Numbered from the stretch's first letter, positions 31,510-41,342 are shown. The stretch: DNA of 64,000 bases from Bacteroides sp. GM023 (GCF_014750685.1 NZ_JAAXGE010000016.1:62001-126000), one strand, 5' to 3'. Numbers and translations are program-made. The notes: generated from the letters alone by a model not told the origin.

Positions 31510-33240
31510 ATGAATATATTAGAACTAAGTGAACAGGAAATCATTCGACGCAACAGCCTGAATGAACTTCGTGAAATGGGTATCGACCCATACCCTGCAG
31601 CAGAGTATATAACCAATGCTTTCTCTACAGATATTAAAGCTGAATTCAAGGACGAGGACGAGCCGCGCCAGGTTTCCGTAGCGGGTCGTATCATGAGCCG
31701 CCGCGTGATGGGTAAAGCTTCTTTCATCGAATTGCAGGACTCTAAAGGTCGCATCCAGGTGTACATCACCCGCGATGACATCTGTCCGGGAGAAGATAAG
31801 GAACTGTACAACGCTGTATTCAAACGCCTGCTCGACTTAGGTGATTTTGTAGGTATCGAAGGTTTCGTGTTCCGCACACAGATGGGTGAAATCAGTATCC
31901 ATGCCAAGAAACTGACTGTACTTGCCAAGTCTATCAAACCGCTGCCTATCGTAAAATATAAGGACGGCGTAGCCTACGACTCTTTTGAAGACCCTGAACT
32001 CCGTTATCGCCAACGTTATGTGGACCTGGTGGTAAACGACGGTGTAAAAGAAACTTTCCTAAAGCGTGCCACCGTAGTGAAGACAATACGCAGCGTGCTC
32101 GATGAAGCCGGATACACGGAAGTGGAAACTCCTATCCTGCAATCCATTGCCGGCGGAGCAAGCGCACGTCCGTTCATCACTCACCATAACTCACTGGATA
32201 TCGACCTTTATCTGCGCATCGCAACAGAACTTTATCTGAAGAGACTGATTGTAGGTGGTTTTGAAGGTGTATATGAAATAGGTAAGAACTTCCGCAACGA
32301 AGGTATGGACAAAACCCATAATCCTGAGTTTACCTGTATGGAACTTTATGTTCAGTACAAGGATTACAACTGGATGATGAACTTCACCGAACAGTTATTG
32401 GAACGTATCTGTATGGCTGTGAACGGCTCTACGGAAAGCGTTGTTGACGGAAAGACTATCAGTTTCAAGGCTCCTTACCGCCGTCTGCCTATCCTCGACG
32501 CTATCAAGGAAAAGACAGGATACGACCTGAACGGCAAGAGCGAAGAAGAAATCCGCCAGGTATGCAAGGAACTGAAGATGGAAGAAATCGACGACACGAT
32601 GGGTAAAGGCAAACTGATTGATGAAATCTTCGGAGAATTCTGCGAAGGTACTTATATACAGCCGACTTTCATCACCGATTATCCGGTGGAAATGTCTCCG
32701 CTGACTAAGATGCATCGTTCCAAGCCGGGACTGACCGAACGTTTTGAATTGATGGTGAACGGTAAGGAGTTGGCGAACGCTTACTCGGAATTGAACGACC
32801 CGCTCGACCAGGAAGAACGTTTCAAGGAACAAATGCGCCTGGCTGACAAAGGAGACGACGAAGCAATGATTATCGACCAGGATTTCCTGCGTTCTTTGCA
32901 ATATGGTATGCCTCCTACATCGGGTATCGGCATCGGTATCGACCGTCTGGTTATGTTAATGACCGGACAGACTACCATCCAGGAAGTATTGTTCTTCCCG
33001 CAAATGCGCCCGGAAAAGGTGGTGAAGAAAGACGCAGCCGCTAAATACATGGAACTGGGAATCGCTGAAGACTGGGTTCCGGTTATTCAGAAAGCCGGCT
33101 ACAATACGGTAGAGGATATGAAAGATGTCAACGCGCAGAAGCTACACCAGGATATCTGCGGCATCAACAAGAAATACAAATTAGAGCTGACCAATCCGTC
33201 GGTAAACGACGTAACTGAATGGATACAGAAAATTAAATAA
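31510..33240 (+). CDS. lysS: Lysyl-tRNA synthetase, class II
   Basis: The 576-residue enzyme charges tRNA-Lys. The N-terminal OB-fold anticodon domain (about 60-160) is followed by the catalytic core with motif 2 (FRNEGMDKTHNPEF, about 263-276) and motif 3 (GIGIGIDRLVMLMTG, about 476-490). It is about 70 residues longer than the Escherichia coli enzyme. The extra C-terminal segment (from about 505) looks like a helix-hairpin-helix domain (IQKAGYNTVEDMKDVNAQKL). gpsA follows after 23 bases and pgi after that, so a three-gene operon is likely. Confidence 0.95.
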   Translation: MNILELSEQEIIRRNSLNELREMGIDPYPAAEYITNAFSTDIKAEFKDEDEPRQVSVAGRIMSRRVMGKASFIELQDSKGRIQVYITRDDICPGEDKELYNAVFKRLLDLGDFVGIEGFVFRTQMGEISIHAKKLTVLAKSIKPLPIVKYKDGVAYDSFEDPELRYRQRYVDLVVNDGVKETFLKRATVVKTIRSVLDEAGYTEVETPILQSIAGGASARPFITHHNSLDIDLYLRIATELYLKRLIVGGFEGVYEIGKNFRNEGMDKTHNPEFTCMELYVQYKDYNWMMNFTEQLLERICMAVNGSTESVVDGKTISFKAPYRRLPILDAIKEKTGYDLNGKSEEEIRQVCKELKMEEIDDTMGKGKLIDEIFGEFCEGTYIQPTFITDYPVEMSPLTKMHRSKPGLTERFELMVNGKELANAYSELNDPLDQEERFKEQMRLADKGDDEAMIIDQDFLRSLQYGMPPTSGIGIGIDRLVMLMTGQTTIQEVLFFPQMRPEKVVKKDAAAKYMELGIAEDWVPVIQKAGYNTVEDMKDVNAQKLHQDICGINKKYKLELTNPSVNDVTEWIQKIK

Positions 33241-33263
33241 GTTCTTCATCCAAAACCATACAA

Positions 33264-34259
33264 ATGAAATTACCCGGTAAGATAGCGATTATGGGCGGTG
33301 GAAGTTGGGCCACGGCTATTGCGAAGATGTGTCTGGCTCAAGAAGACTCTATCAATTGGTATATGCGACGCGACGACCGCATCGCTGATTTCAAGAGATT
33401 GGGACACAATCCGGCTTATCTGACAGGAGTGAAGTTCGATACACGGCGTATCTCTTTCAGTTCCAATATCAATGATATTGTGAAGGAATCGGATACGCTG
33501 ATTTTCGTCACTCCTTCCCCTTATCTGAAGGCTCACCTGAAAAAGCTGAAAACGAAGATAAAGGATAAGTTCATCATCACCGCTATCAAAGGAATCGTAC
33601 CCGACGATAATATTATTGTATCAGAATACTTTACTAGGGAATATGGCGTACCACCCGAAAACATAGCCGTACTGGCAGGTCCCTGCCACGCGGAAGAAGT
33701 AGCTCTGGAACGTCTCTCTTATCTGACCATCGCTTGCCCGGACAAAGACAAAGCACGCATCTTTGCGCGCCGGCTGGGAAGCAGTTTTATCAAAACCTCT
33801 GTTAGTGACGACGTATCGGGTATCGAATATAGTTCGGTACTCAAAAACGTGTATGCCATCGCCGCCGGTATTTGCAGCGGACTGAAATATGGCGATAACT
33901 TCCAGGCTGTGCTGATTTCCAATGCTATCCAGGAGATGAATCGTTTCCTAAATACGGTACACCCGCTGAACAGAAACGTAGATGAATCTGTTTATCTCGG
34001 TGACTTGCTGGTGACGGGCTACTCCAACTTCAGCCGTAACCGGACATTCGGCACGATGATAGGAAAAGGATATTCCGTAAAGAGTGCGCAGATTGAAATG
34101 GAGATGATTGCCGAAGGTTACTATGGTACGAAGTGTATCAAGGAAATCAACAAGCATCATCATGTCAATATGCCGATACTGGACGCTGTGTACAACATCC
34201 TGTATGAACGTATCTCGCCCATGATTGAGATTAAATTACTAACTGATTCTTTTAGATAA
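33264..34259 (+). CDS. gpsA: Glycerol-3-phosphate dehydrogenase [NAD(P)+]
   Basis: The 331-residue enzyme reduces dihydroxyacetone phosphate to sn-glycerol-3-phosphate for phospholipid synthesis. The Rossmann motif GGGSWATAIA is at residues 11-20. AIKGIVPDDNI and VLAGPCHAEEVA are family blocks, and the catalytic lysine region is EYSSVLKNVYAIAAGI near 193-208. It sits between lysS and pgi in a probable operon (23 and 18 bases of spacing). Confidence 0.95.
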   Translation: MKLPGKIAIMGGGSWATAIAKMCLAQEDSINWYMRRDDRIADFKRLGHNPAYLTGVKFDTRRISFSSNINDIVKESDTLIFVTPSPYLKAHLKKLKTKIKDKFIITAIKGIVPDDNIIVSEYFTREYGVPPENIAVLAGPCHAEEVALERLSYLTIACPDKDKARIFARRLGSSFIKTSVSDDVSGIEYSSVLKNVYAIAAGICSGLKYGDNFQAVLISNAIQEMNRFLNTVHPLNRNVDESVYLGDLLVTGYSNFSRNRTFGTMIGKGYSVKSAQIEMEMIAEGYYGTKCIKEINKHHHVNMPILDAVYNILYERISPMIEIKLLTDSFR

Positions 34260-34277
34260 CCTTTAAACAAGAAAGAT

Positions 34278-35615
34278 ATGATTAGCTTAAACATTGAAAA
34301 AACATTTGGATTCATCTCCAAAGAAAAGGTTTTTGCCTACGAGGCTGAAGTAAAAGCCGCACAGGAAATGCTTGAAAAAGGAACGGGCAAAGGAAATGAC
34401 TTCTTAGGATGGTTACACCTGCCTTCTTCCATCACCAAAGAACATCTGGCTGATTTGAACGCTACCGCAAAAGTATTGAGAGATAATTGCGAAGTGGTAA
34501 TCGTTGCCGGTATCGGTGGTAGCTATCTGGGTGCACGCGCTGTTATCGAGGCTTTGTCTAACAGCTTCACTTGGTTGCAGGAAAAGAAAACGGCTCCTGT
34601 CATGATTTATGCCGGACACAATATCAGCGAAGATTATCTGTATGAACTCACTGAATATCTGAAAGATAAGAAATTCGGTGTTATCAATATCTCTAAATCG
34701 GGAACTACTACCGAAACTGCGCTTGCTTTCCGTTTGCTGAAAAAGCAATGTGAAGACCAACGTGGCAAGGAAACTGCCAAGAAGGTTATCGTTGCCGTTA
34801 CAGACGCAAAGAAAGGTGCTGCACGTGTCACTGCTGACAAAGAGGGATACAAGACATTCATCATCCCTGATAATGTAGGCGGACGTTTCTCTGTACTGAC
34901 TCCGGTTGGTTTGCTGCCGATTGCAGTTGCCGGATTCGACATTGACAAATTGGTAGCCGGTGCTGCCGATATGGAAAAGATATGTGGCTCTGACGTTGCG
35001 TTTGCCGAAAATCCTGCTGCTATCTATGCTGCTACCCGTAATGAGTTGTACAAGGATGGCAAGAAGATTGAAATCCTCGTTAACTTCTGCCCGAAACTGC
35101 ACTATGTAAGCGAATGGTGGAAGCAGCTTTACGGTGAATCTGAAGGTAAGGACAATAAGGGTATTTTCCCTGCATCAGTAGACTTCTCTACCGACCTTCA
35201 CTCTATGGGTCAATGGATTCAGGAAGGTGAACGTTCTATCTTCGAAACTGTAATTTCAGTAGAGAAAGTAAATCACAAACTGGAAGTTCCTTCTGACAAG
35301 GCTAACTTGGACGGCTTGAATTTCCTTGCCGGCAAGCGTGTGGACGAAGTGAACAAGATGGCTGAACTGGGAACTCAACTGGCTCACGTAGACGGTGGTG
35401 TACCCAATATGCGCATTGTTCTTCCCGAATTGAGCGAATACAACATCGGCGGCCTGCTTTATTTCTTTGAAAAGGCTTGCGGTATCAGCGGTTATCTGCT
35501 GGGCGTGAATCCGTTCAATCAGCCGGGTGTAGAAGCATACAAGAAGAATATGTTTGCTTTGCTTGACAAACCGGGTTATGAAGAAGAGTCTAAGGCGATT
35601 CGTGCTAAATTGTAA
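34278..35615 (+). CDS. pgi: Glucose-6-phosphate isomerase
   Basis: The 445-residue enzyme converts glucose-6-phosphate to fructose-6-phosphate. The sugar isomerase blocks GIGGSYLGARAVIEAL (about 77-92) and INISKSGTTTETALAF (about 138-153) are clear. The length matches the short bacterial form. It is last in the lysS-gpsA-pgi run and ends at a strong bidirectional terminator. Confidence 0.95.
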   Translation: MISLNIEKTFGFISKEKVFAYEAEVKAAQEMLEKGTGKGNDFLGWLHLPSSITKEHLADLNATAKVLRDNCEVVIVAGIGGSYLGARAVIEALSNSFTWLQEKKTAPVMIYAGHNISEDYLYELTEYLKDKKFGVINISKSGTTTETALAFRLLKKQCEDQRGKETAKKVIVAVTDAKKGAARVTADKEGYKTFIIPDNVGGRFSVLTPVGLLPIAVAGFDIDKLVAGAADMEKICGSDVAFAENPAAIYAATRNELYKDGKKIEILVNFCPKLHYVSEWWKQLYGESEGKDNKGIFPASVDFSTDLHSMGQWIQEGERSIFETVISVEKVNHKLEVPSDKANLDGLNFLAGKRVDEVNKMAELGTQLAHVDGGVPNMRIVLPELSEYNIGGLLYFFEKACGISGYLLGVNPFNQPGVEAYKKNMFALLDKPGYEEESKAIRAKL

Positions 35616-35632
35616 TAGATTTATCTATACAT

Positions 35633-35671
35633 AAAAAAAGAAGCGGTTTTCTGTAAACCGCTTCTTTTTTT
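35633..35671. terminator. Strong bidirectional terminator
   Basis: A-run, GAAGCGGTTT, a 5-base loop, AAACCGCTTC and a T-run form a near-perfect 17-bp hairpin. It lies between convergent pgi and the lipoprotein gene and can stop both. Confidence 0.9.
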
Positions 35672-35699
35672 ATGCCCTGTATTCAGGTTTTAGTTTGAT

Positions 35700-36209
35700 T
35701 TATTCTTTTTCATCATCGACTTTGGTTTTCAGACCGATTTCTTCCTGCGCTCCTTCACATTCCGCTTTAGAGGAAAGATAGAATTCCAGTCTTACGTCAC
35801 CGTTTTTGTCTACGTGCTCGATGGTAGCGTGCACCATTACTCTGGTTTGCGTCACACCATCCTTAAAACGAAGTTGACCTTTTTCTTCATCCGTCAGGTT
35901 TCCTTCGGTAGAAACTTCAGTTTTCTGATAGACGAGTTTGGTAGCCAATGTCTCATCGTTATCCTTTTGAAGCTTAAAAGTTTTCAGTTCAGCCCCATTT
36001 CCGTCCAGTAGCAGAAATGCATTAACCTTATCTCCTACTTTCAGAGCCGGCAGTTCGTCCATCTTGTTGGCATAATCTTCTTCCTTAGCGCTATCAGTGT
36101 CCGAATCAGCCTTTACATATAGCTTTTCGATCTTAATCACAGGACTTTCCCCACTATTGGAACAAGCGCCTAAAAACAATGGTAGCAACAATAATACTCT
36201 CTTTTTCAT
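35700..36209 (-). CDS. Lipoprotein of unknown function (DUF5035-like)
   Basis: The 169-residue protein has a signal peptide and lipobox (PLFLGAC) followed by SNSGES. The body is beta-rich and charged (VMVHATIEHVDKNGDVRLEFYL) and the C-terminus is acidic. By eye it resembles a Bacteroides family of small DUF lipoproteins (DUF5035 type), but I am not certain of the number. It has no catalytic motif. It is a single gene convergent with pgi. Confidence 0.7.
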   Translation of the reverse strand: MKKRVLLLLPLFLGACSNSGESPVIKIEKLYVKADSDTDSAKEEDYANKMDELPALKVGDKVNAFLLLDGNGAELKTFKLQKDNDETLATKLVYQKTEVSTEGNLTDEEKGQLRFKDGVTQTRVMVHATIEHVDKNGDVRLEFYLSSKAECEGAQEEIGLKTKVDDEKE

Positions 36210-36341
36210 GCTATCGTCGAGTTTATAATGCTACAAAAATACACATAATCTTCTAAACAGCAAATATTTGTATAGTTAATCGTTCCACAGTATTGTTTAC
36301 AACTATCTTACCATTCTGTCTCTTCTCTCATTTTTTATCGT

Positions 36342-36349
36342 TATCTTTG
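36342..36349 (+). promoter_or_regulatory. Promoter -7 element for the duplicated-domain lipoprotein gene
   Basis: TATCTTTG matches TAnnTTTG, about 51 bases before the ATG at 36401. Confidence 0.55.
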
Positions 36350-36400
36350 TCTCGTATATGGTAGTAATTCAATACGAATCAAACTTTAAAAGATAATAGA

Positions 36401-37213
36401 ATGGAACGGAATTTAGTAAAGAAATCCTACGAATTGGCGCTACTATGTAGCTTGTCATTATTGATGGTGTTAGTCAGCAGTTGCCAGCAGAGCAAACTCA
36501 AAGCGGTAATTGCCGTCGCAAACAAACAATGTCCTATGGATATGGGAGAAGTCGGAACGGTTACCAGTATCACTTATGACGGGGATAACGTAGTGTACAC
36601 GCTCAATATGAATGAGAACTTTACGGATATTTCGGTATTGAAGGACAATCCGGAAAGCATGAAAGAGTCAATAAAAATCATGTTCGGAAATCCGTCAAAG
36701 GAAGTAAAACAATTGCTTGAACTGGTAGCTGAATGCAACGCAGGATTGGAAATGAGATTCGTAGGGAAGGATTCGGGTGAACAGGCTGTTTGCGGACTTA
36801 CTACCGAAGAGTTGAAAGAAACTCTCAAATCGGATGCTGACCCGTCACAGAGCGAATCTGCCAAACTCGAAGCGCAAGTAAAAATGGCTAATCTGCAATT
36901 TCCGATGCAAGCCAGTGACGAAATCGTTGTAGAGAAAATAGAGATTATTGATGATGCAGTGACTTATCTGTGTGTGGTGGACGAAGATTTATGCCCCGTA
37001 AATCAGATTGAAGCAAACGCCGTAGAGGTGAAAAAAGGAATCGTAGCCACATTGGCTGGACAGACTGACGCTGCAACGCAGTTGTTCCTGCAAACTTGCA
37101 TTAATTGTGATAAGAATGTTACTTACAGATATACCGGTAAGCAGTCCGGCGCGCAGTATGATGTAGTAATCACCCTGCCCGAACTGAAGAAAATGATTGT
37201 AAAAAAGAAATAA
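36401..37213 (+). CDS. Lipoprotein with two copies of one domain, function unknown
   Basis: The 270-residue protein has a lipobox (LVSSC) and two related halves of about 105 residues (about 32-140 and 152-265). Each starts with a VANKQCPM/MANLQFPM-type segment. Each then has a strand of the YTLNMNEN/YLCVVDED type, and ends with RFVGKDSGEQ/RYTGKQSGAQ followed by a TTEELKETL/LPELKKMI helix. The repeats show an internal duplication. The function is unknown. A HAD phosphatase gene follows after 21 bases. Confidence 0.75.
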   Translation: MERNLVKKSYELALLCSLSLLMVLVSSCQQSKLKAVIAVANKQCPMDMGEVGTVTSITYDGDNVVYTLNMNENFTDISVLKDNPESMKESIKIMFGNPSKEVKQLLELVAECNAGLEMRFVGKDSGEQAVCGLTTEELKETLKSDADPSQSESAKLEAQVKMANLQFPMQASDEIVVEKIEIIDDAVTYLCVVDEDLCPVNQIEANAVEVKKGIVATLAGQTDAATQLFLQTCINCDKNVTYRYTGKQSGAQYDVVITLPELKKMIVKKK

Positions 37214-37234
37214 AGATTCTACGACGTACTAAGT

Positions 37235-37909
37235 ATGAAAAAGAAACTGAAAGCCGTCCTGTTCGACATGGACGGCGTACTTTTCAACTCTATGCCCTAT
37301 CATTCGGAAGCCTGGCATAAAGTGATGAAATCTCACGGGCTCACTCTCAGCCGCGAAGAAGCGTATATGCACGAAGGACGGACGGGAGCTGCCACTATCA
37401 ATATCGTATTTCAACGTGAACTGGGCAAGGAAGCTACCCAGGAAGAAATAGAAAGTATTTATCAGGAGAAGAGTGTCCTGTTCAATTCGTATGCGGAAGC
37501 GGAGCGTATGCCCGGCGCATGGGAGTTATTGCAAAAAATAAAGAGTGAAGGATTGGTTCCGATGGTCGTGACCGGCTCGGGACAGCTTTCGTTGCTCGAA
37601 CGGTTGGAGCACAACTTTCCGGGAATGTTCAAAAAGGAGTTGATGGTTACGGCTTTTGACGTGAAATACGGAAAACCGCATCCTGAACCTTATCTGATGG
37701 CGCTAAAAAAAGGCGGATTGAAAGCGGATGAAGCCGTTGTTATAGAAAACGCTCCGTTGGGAGTGGAAGCCGGGCATAAGGCGGGCATCTTTACCATTGC
37801 CGTCAACACGGGGCCACTGGACGGACAGGTATTGCTGGACGCGGGAGCTGATTTACTGTTCCCTTCCATGCAAGCGCTTTGCGAAGCCTGGGATAAATTG
37901 GATATATAG
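37235..37909 (+). CDS. HAD-superfamily phosphatase (beta-phosphoglucomutase-like)
   Basis: The 224-residue protein has motif I FDMDGVLFNS (Asp11, Asp13), motif II VVTGSGQ near 112-118, motif III YGKPHPEPYLMAL near 147-159 and motif IV VIENAPLGVEAG near 170-181. The helical cap fits subfamily I. The substrate is probably a sugar phosphate or nucleotide monophosphate. It precedes fkp by 50 bases and may be co-transcribed with it and the preceding lipoprotein gene; a link to fucose metabolism is inference. Confidence 0.88.
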   Translation: MKKKLKAVLFDMDGVLFNSMPYHSEAWHKVMKSHGLTLSREEAYMHEGRTGAATINIVFQRELGKEATQEEIESIYQEKSVLFNSYAEAERMPGAWELLQKIKSEGLVPMVVTGSGQLSLLERLEHNFPGMFKKELMVTAFDVKYGKPHPEPYLMALKKGGLKADEAVVIENAPLGVEAGHKAGIFTIAVNTGPLDGQVLLDAGADLLFPSMQALCEAWDKLDI

Positions 37910-37959
37910 GCATCTGTTTCATTCAAATTATTTTTATCTTTAAAAACATCGATTCTACT

Positions 37960-40812
37960 ATGCAAAAGTTATTATCCTTGCCACCAAACTTAATCCATTG
38001 TTTTCACGAACTGGAAGAAGTGAATCATGCCGACTGGTTTTGTACGTCAGACCCTATCGGAAGCAAGCTGGGTTCCGGCGGCGGAACAACGTGGTTGTTG
38101 CAAGCCTGTCATCAGGAGTTTGCGCCCCAAGATAGTTTCAGCAATTGGATAGGGCGTGAGAAGAGAATATTGCTTCATGCAGGCGGACAAAGCCGCCGTC
38201 TCCCAAGTTACGGGCCTTCCGGCAAGATATTAACTCCTATTCCTATTTTTAGTTGGGAACGGGGACAAAAGCTGGGACAGAATCTGTTGTCATTGCAGCT
38301 TCCGCTATACGAAAGAATTATGAAGCAGGCACCTGCCGGAATGAATACTCTGATAGCCAGTGGGGATGTGTATATCCGTTCGGAAAAGCCATTGCAGGAT
38401 ATTCCTAATGTAGATGTCGTGTGCTACGGTTTGTGGGTGAATCCTTCATTAGCAACACACCACGGCGTGTTTGTGTCCGACCGGAAAAGTCCGGAAGTTC
38501 TCGACTTTATGTTACAAAAGCCTTCGCTTGAGGAATTGGAGGGTTTATCCAGGACGCATCTTTTCTTGATGGACATCGGTATTTGGATTCTAAGTGACCG
38601 TGCCGTAGAAGTATTGATGAAACGTTCTTTAAAAGAAGGAACAGACGATATTAATTATTATGATTTATATTCGGACTATGGGTTGGCTTTAGGAAAGCAT
38701 CCTAAAACTAAAGATGAAGAAATCAACCAATTGTCCGTAGCCATATTGCCTTTGCCCGGTGGAGAATTTTATCATTATGGTACAAGCCATGAACTGATTT
38801 CTTCGACGCTGTCTATACAGGACAAGGTACGCGACCAAAGAAAAATCATGCACCGGAAAGTAAAACCGAATCCGGCTATTTTTATTCAAAATTCCATCAC
38901 GCAGGTGGCTCTTTCTGCCGATAATGCTAATCTTTGGATAGAAAACAGTTATATAGGAAAGGGCTGGAAATTGGGTTCCCGCCAAATTATTACAGGAGTT
39001 CCTGAAAATCAGTGGGACATCTGTGTGCCGGATGGTATTTGTATAGATATTATTCCTGTTGGTGAACATGATTTTATAGCTCGTCCGTATGGTTTGGATG
39101 ATGTATTCAAAGGAGCGTTGGAAAAAGCTACGACTACTTATCTCAATATCCCGTTCTCACAATGGATGGAAGAAAGAGGGATTACGTGGGATGATATAAA
39201 AGGTCGCACGGATGATTTGCAAGCGGCTTCTATTTTCCCTAAAGTATCTTCCGTAGAGGAATTAGGGATATTAGTACGTTGGATGACGTCGGAACCGCAA
39301 TTGGAGAAAGGAAAAGAACTTTGGCTGAAAGCTGAGAAAGTTTCTGCTGACGAGATTTCGGCAGGTGCCAATCTGAAACGGCTTTATGCACAACGCAGCA
39401 GTTTCCGCAAGGAGAATTGGAAGGGCTTGGCTGCCAACTATGAAAAGAGTGTATTCTATCAATTAGATTTGCAGGATGCGGCTAATGAATTTGCACGTTT
39501 AGGGTTAGAGACTCCCGATGCCTTGAAAGAGGATGCCGCGCCAATGGTTCGGATACATAACCGTATGCTTCGTGCACGGATTATGAAGTTACGCGGAGAG
39601 GATGCTTGCCAAAAGGAAGAACAGGCAGCTTTCCATTTGCTTCGTGACGGTTTACTGGGAGCTATGGCAGAACATAAAAATCGTCCTGTACTCAGCGTCT
39701 TTTCCGACCAAATAGTATGGGGGCGCAGCCCTGTACGTATTGATGTAGCTGGAGGATGGACGGATACTCCGCCCTACTCTCTTTATTCAGGCGGAAGTGT
39801 CGTTAATCTCGCTATCGAATTGAATGGTCAGCCGCCATTACAAGTATATGTGAAGCCTTGCAAAGAATATCATATCATGCTCCGTTCTATTGATATGGGT
39901 GCTATGGAAATTATCAGAAACTACGAGGAATTGCAAGACTACAAGAAAGTCGGTTCTCCGTTCTCTATCCCAAAAGCAGCGCTCTCCCTTGCCGGTTTTG
40001 GGCCGTCATTCTCCGCCGAATCTTACGCTTCACTGGAAGAACATCTAAAAGCATTCGGTTCAGGACTGGAGCTTACTTTATTGGCTGCTATTCCGGCAGG
40101 TTCCGGCTTGGGTACCAGTTCTATTTTGGCATCTACTGTTCTCGGAGCTATCAACGACTTCTGCGGACTGGCTTGGGATAAGAATGATATTTGCAGTTAT
40201 ACATTGGTACTGGAACAGCTTCTGACTACCGGCGGCGGTTGGCAGGACCAATACGGCGGTGTATTCTCCGGTGTCAAGTTACTTCAATCGGAAGCTGGCT
40301 TTGAGCAAAATCCGTTGGTACGCTGGTTACCCGACCAGCTCTTTGTTCATCCTGATTATCGTGACTGTCATCTGTTATATTACACAGGAATCACCCGCAC
40401 AGCGAAAGGTATCTTGGCTGAAATTGTAAGTTCCATGTTCCTCAATTCAGGGGCACATCTAAGCTTATTGGCCGAGATGAAAGCGCATGCCATGGATATG
40501 AGTGAAGCTATTCTACGCAGTAATTTCAATAGTTTCGCCAATCTGGTAGGTAAGACCTGGATACAGAACCAGGCATTGGACTGCGGAACGAACCCACCGG
40601 CAGTAGCAGCTATTATCGAGAAAATTAAGGATTACACACTAGGATACAAACTCCCCGGCGCAGGTGGAGGCGGTTACTTATACATGGTAGCCAAAGACCC
40701 GCAAGCCGCAGGACAAATCCGCCGGATACTGACGGAGCAAGCTCCTAATCCGCGTGCCCGCTTCGTAGACATGACGCTTTCCGACAAGGGGCTTCAGGTT
40801 TCAAGAAGCTAA
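37960..40812 (+). CDS. fkp: Bifunctional L-fucokinase / GDP-L-fucose pyrophosphorylase
   Basis: The 950-residue enzyme is the Bacteroides Fkp type: it phosphorylates L-fucose and makes GDP-fucose for capsule and glycoprotein fucosylation. The N-terminal pyrophosphorylase has GSGGGTTWLL near residues 36-45 and LLHAGGQSRRLPSYGPSGK near 70-88. The C-terminal GHMP kinase starts at about residue 580, with GRSPVRIDVAGGWTDTPP and IPAGSGLGTSSILAS. The length matches the fused form. It ends at a 15-bp perfect hairpin. Confidence 0.95.
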   Translation: MQKLLSLPPNLIHCFHELEEVNHADWFCTSDPIGSKLGSGGGTTWLLQACHQEFAPQDSFSNWIGREKRILLHAGGQSRRLPSYGPSGKILTPIPIFSWERGQKLGQNLLSLQLPLYERIMKQAPAGMNTLIASGDVYIRSEKPLQDIPNVDVVCYGLWVNPSLATHHGVFVSDRKSPEVLDFMLQKPSLEELEGLSRTHLFLMDIGIWILSDRAVEVLMKRSLKEGTDDINYYDLYSDYGLALGKHPKTKDEEINQLSVAILPLPGGEFYHYGTSHELISSTLSIQDKVRDQRKIMHRKVKPNPAIFIQNSITQVALSADNANLWIENSYIGKGWKLGSRQIITGVPENQWDICVPDGICIDIIPVGEHDFIARPYGLDDVFKGALEKATTTYLNIPFSQWMEERGITWDDIKGRTDDLQAASIFPKVSSVEELGILVRWMTSEPQLEKGKELWLKAEKVSADEISAGANLKRLYAQRSSFRKENWKGLAANYEKSVFYQLDLQDAANEFARLGLETPDALKEDAAPMVRIHNRMLRARIMKLRGEDACQKEEQAAFHLLRDGLLGAMAEHKNRPVLSVFSDQIVWGRSPVRIDVAGGWTDTPPYSLYSGGSVVNLAIELNGQPPLQVYVKPCKEYHIMLRSIDMGAMEIIRNYEELQDYKKVGSPFSIPKAALSLAGFGPSFSAESYASLEEHLKAFGSGLELTLLAAIPAGSGLGTSSILASTVLGAINDFCGLAWDKNDICSYTLVLEQLLTTGGGWQDQYGGVFSGVKLLQSEAGFEQNPLVRWLPDQLFVHPDYRDCHLLYYTGITRTAKGILAEIVSSMFLNSGAHLSLLAEMKAHAMDMSEAILRSNFNSFANLVGKTWIQNQALDCGTNPPAVAAIIEKIKDYTLGYKLPGAGGGGYLYMVAKDPQAAGQIRRILTEQAPNPRARFVDMTLSDKGLQVSRS

Positions 40813-40826
40813 AAACCTCAAAAAAC

Positions 40827-40870
40827 GAGCTTGGACATAGATGACCGTAATTGATTCTATGTCCAAGCTC
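40827..40870. terminator. Bidirectional terminator after fkp
   Basis: GAGCTTGGACATAGA pairs perfectly with TCTATGTCCAAGCTC (15 bp, 14-base loop). It lies between fkp (+) and a small convergent membrane protein gene. Confidence 0.85.
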
Positions 40871-40898
40871 TAATTTTCAAGCTCCATAATGATTGCTT

Positions 40899-41009
40899 TT
40901 ACATGTTAATACTTGAGATAACCGTAAAGTAAATCAAAGCAATGATAAAGCCGATAGCGCCAACAACCAGTACAACACTAGTCCATTTCTTCTTTCTTGC
41001 TTCTTCCAT
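40899..41009 (-). CDS. 36-residue single-pass membrane protein
   Basis: The ORF runs from ATG 41009 to TAA 40899. The product MEEARKKKWTSVVLVVGAI... has a positive N-terminus and one hydrophobic span (about 11-31, VVLVVGAIGFIIALIYFTV), then a polar end. The charge pattern gives an N-in orientation. It is too short for standard gene callers. Nothing else is coded in the 600-base gap after fkp. Such single-span proteins often regulate membrane complexes; no partner is known. It has no clear -7 element (41010-41334 shows no other feature). Confidence 0.55.
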   Translation of the reverse strand: MEEARKKKWTSVVLVVGAIGFIIALIYFTVISSINM

Positions 41010-41334
41010 GATACTGATTCTAGTTAGGGGATTAATGTAATTATCATCAAATGTCTACTTCCGCAAGGTTATAAACATAGAATCTCAATCAGCATTCATT
41101 CACCTGCCCACACCTACAAAGTTATCATTTTCCACGGAAAACTAACCATCCAGAACAACTTTTTATTCAATTTAGGCTAAATTATGCAACTATAAACAGA
41201 AACCTATGTCTTGGGACTTTAGTCGCATAATACGAAAAACTTCACCATTCATCAATTTGATTATCAATCTAAATATCAACAATATAAAACAGATTTATTT
41301 AGCAGATTACTGTTGATATATTATGTAAAAGTAG

Positions 41335-41342
41335 TACATTTG
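41335..41342 (+). promoter_or_regulatory. Promoter -7 element for a lipoprotein gene
   Basis: TACATTTG matches TAnnTTTG, 71 bases before the ATG at 41414. Confidence 0.5.
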
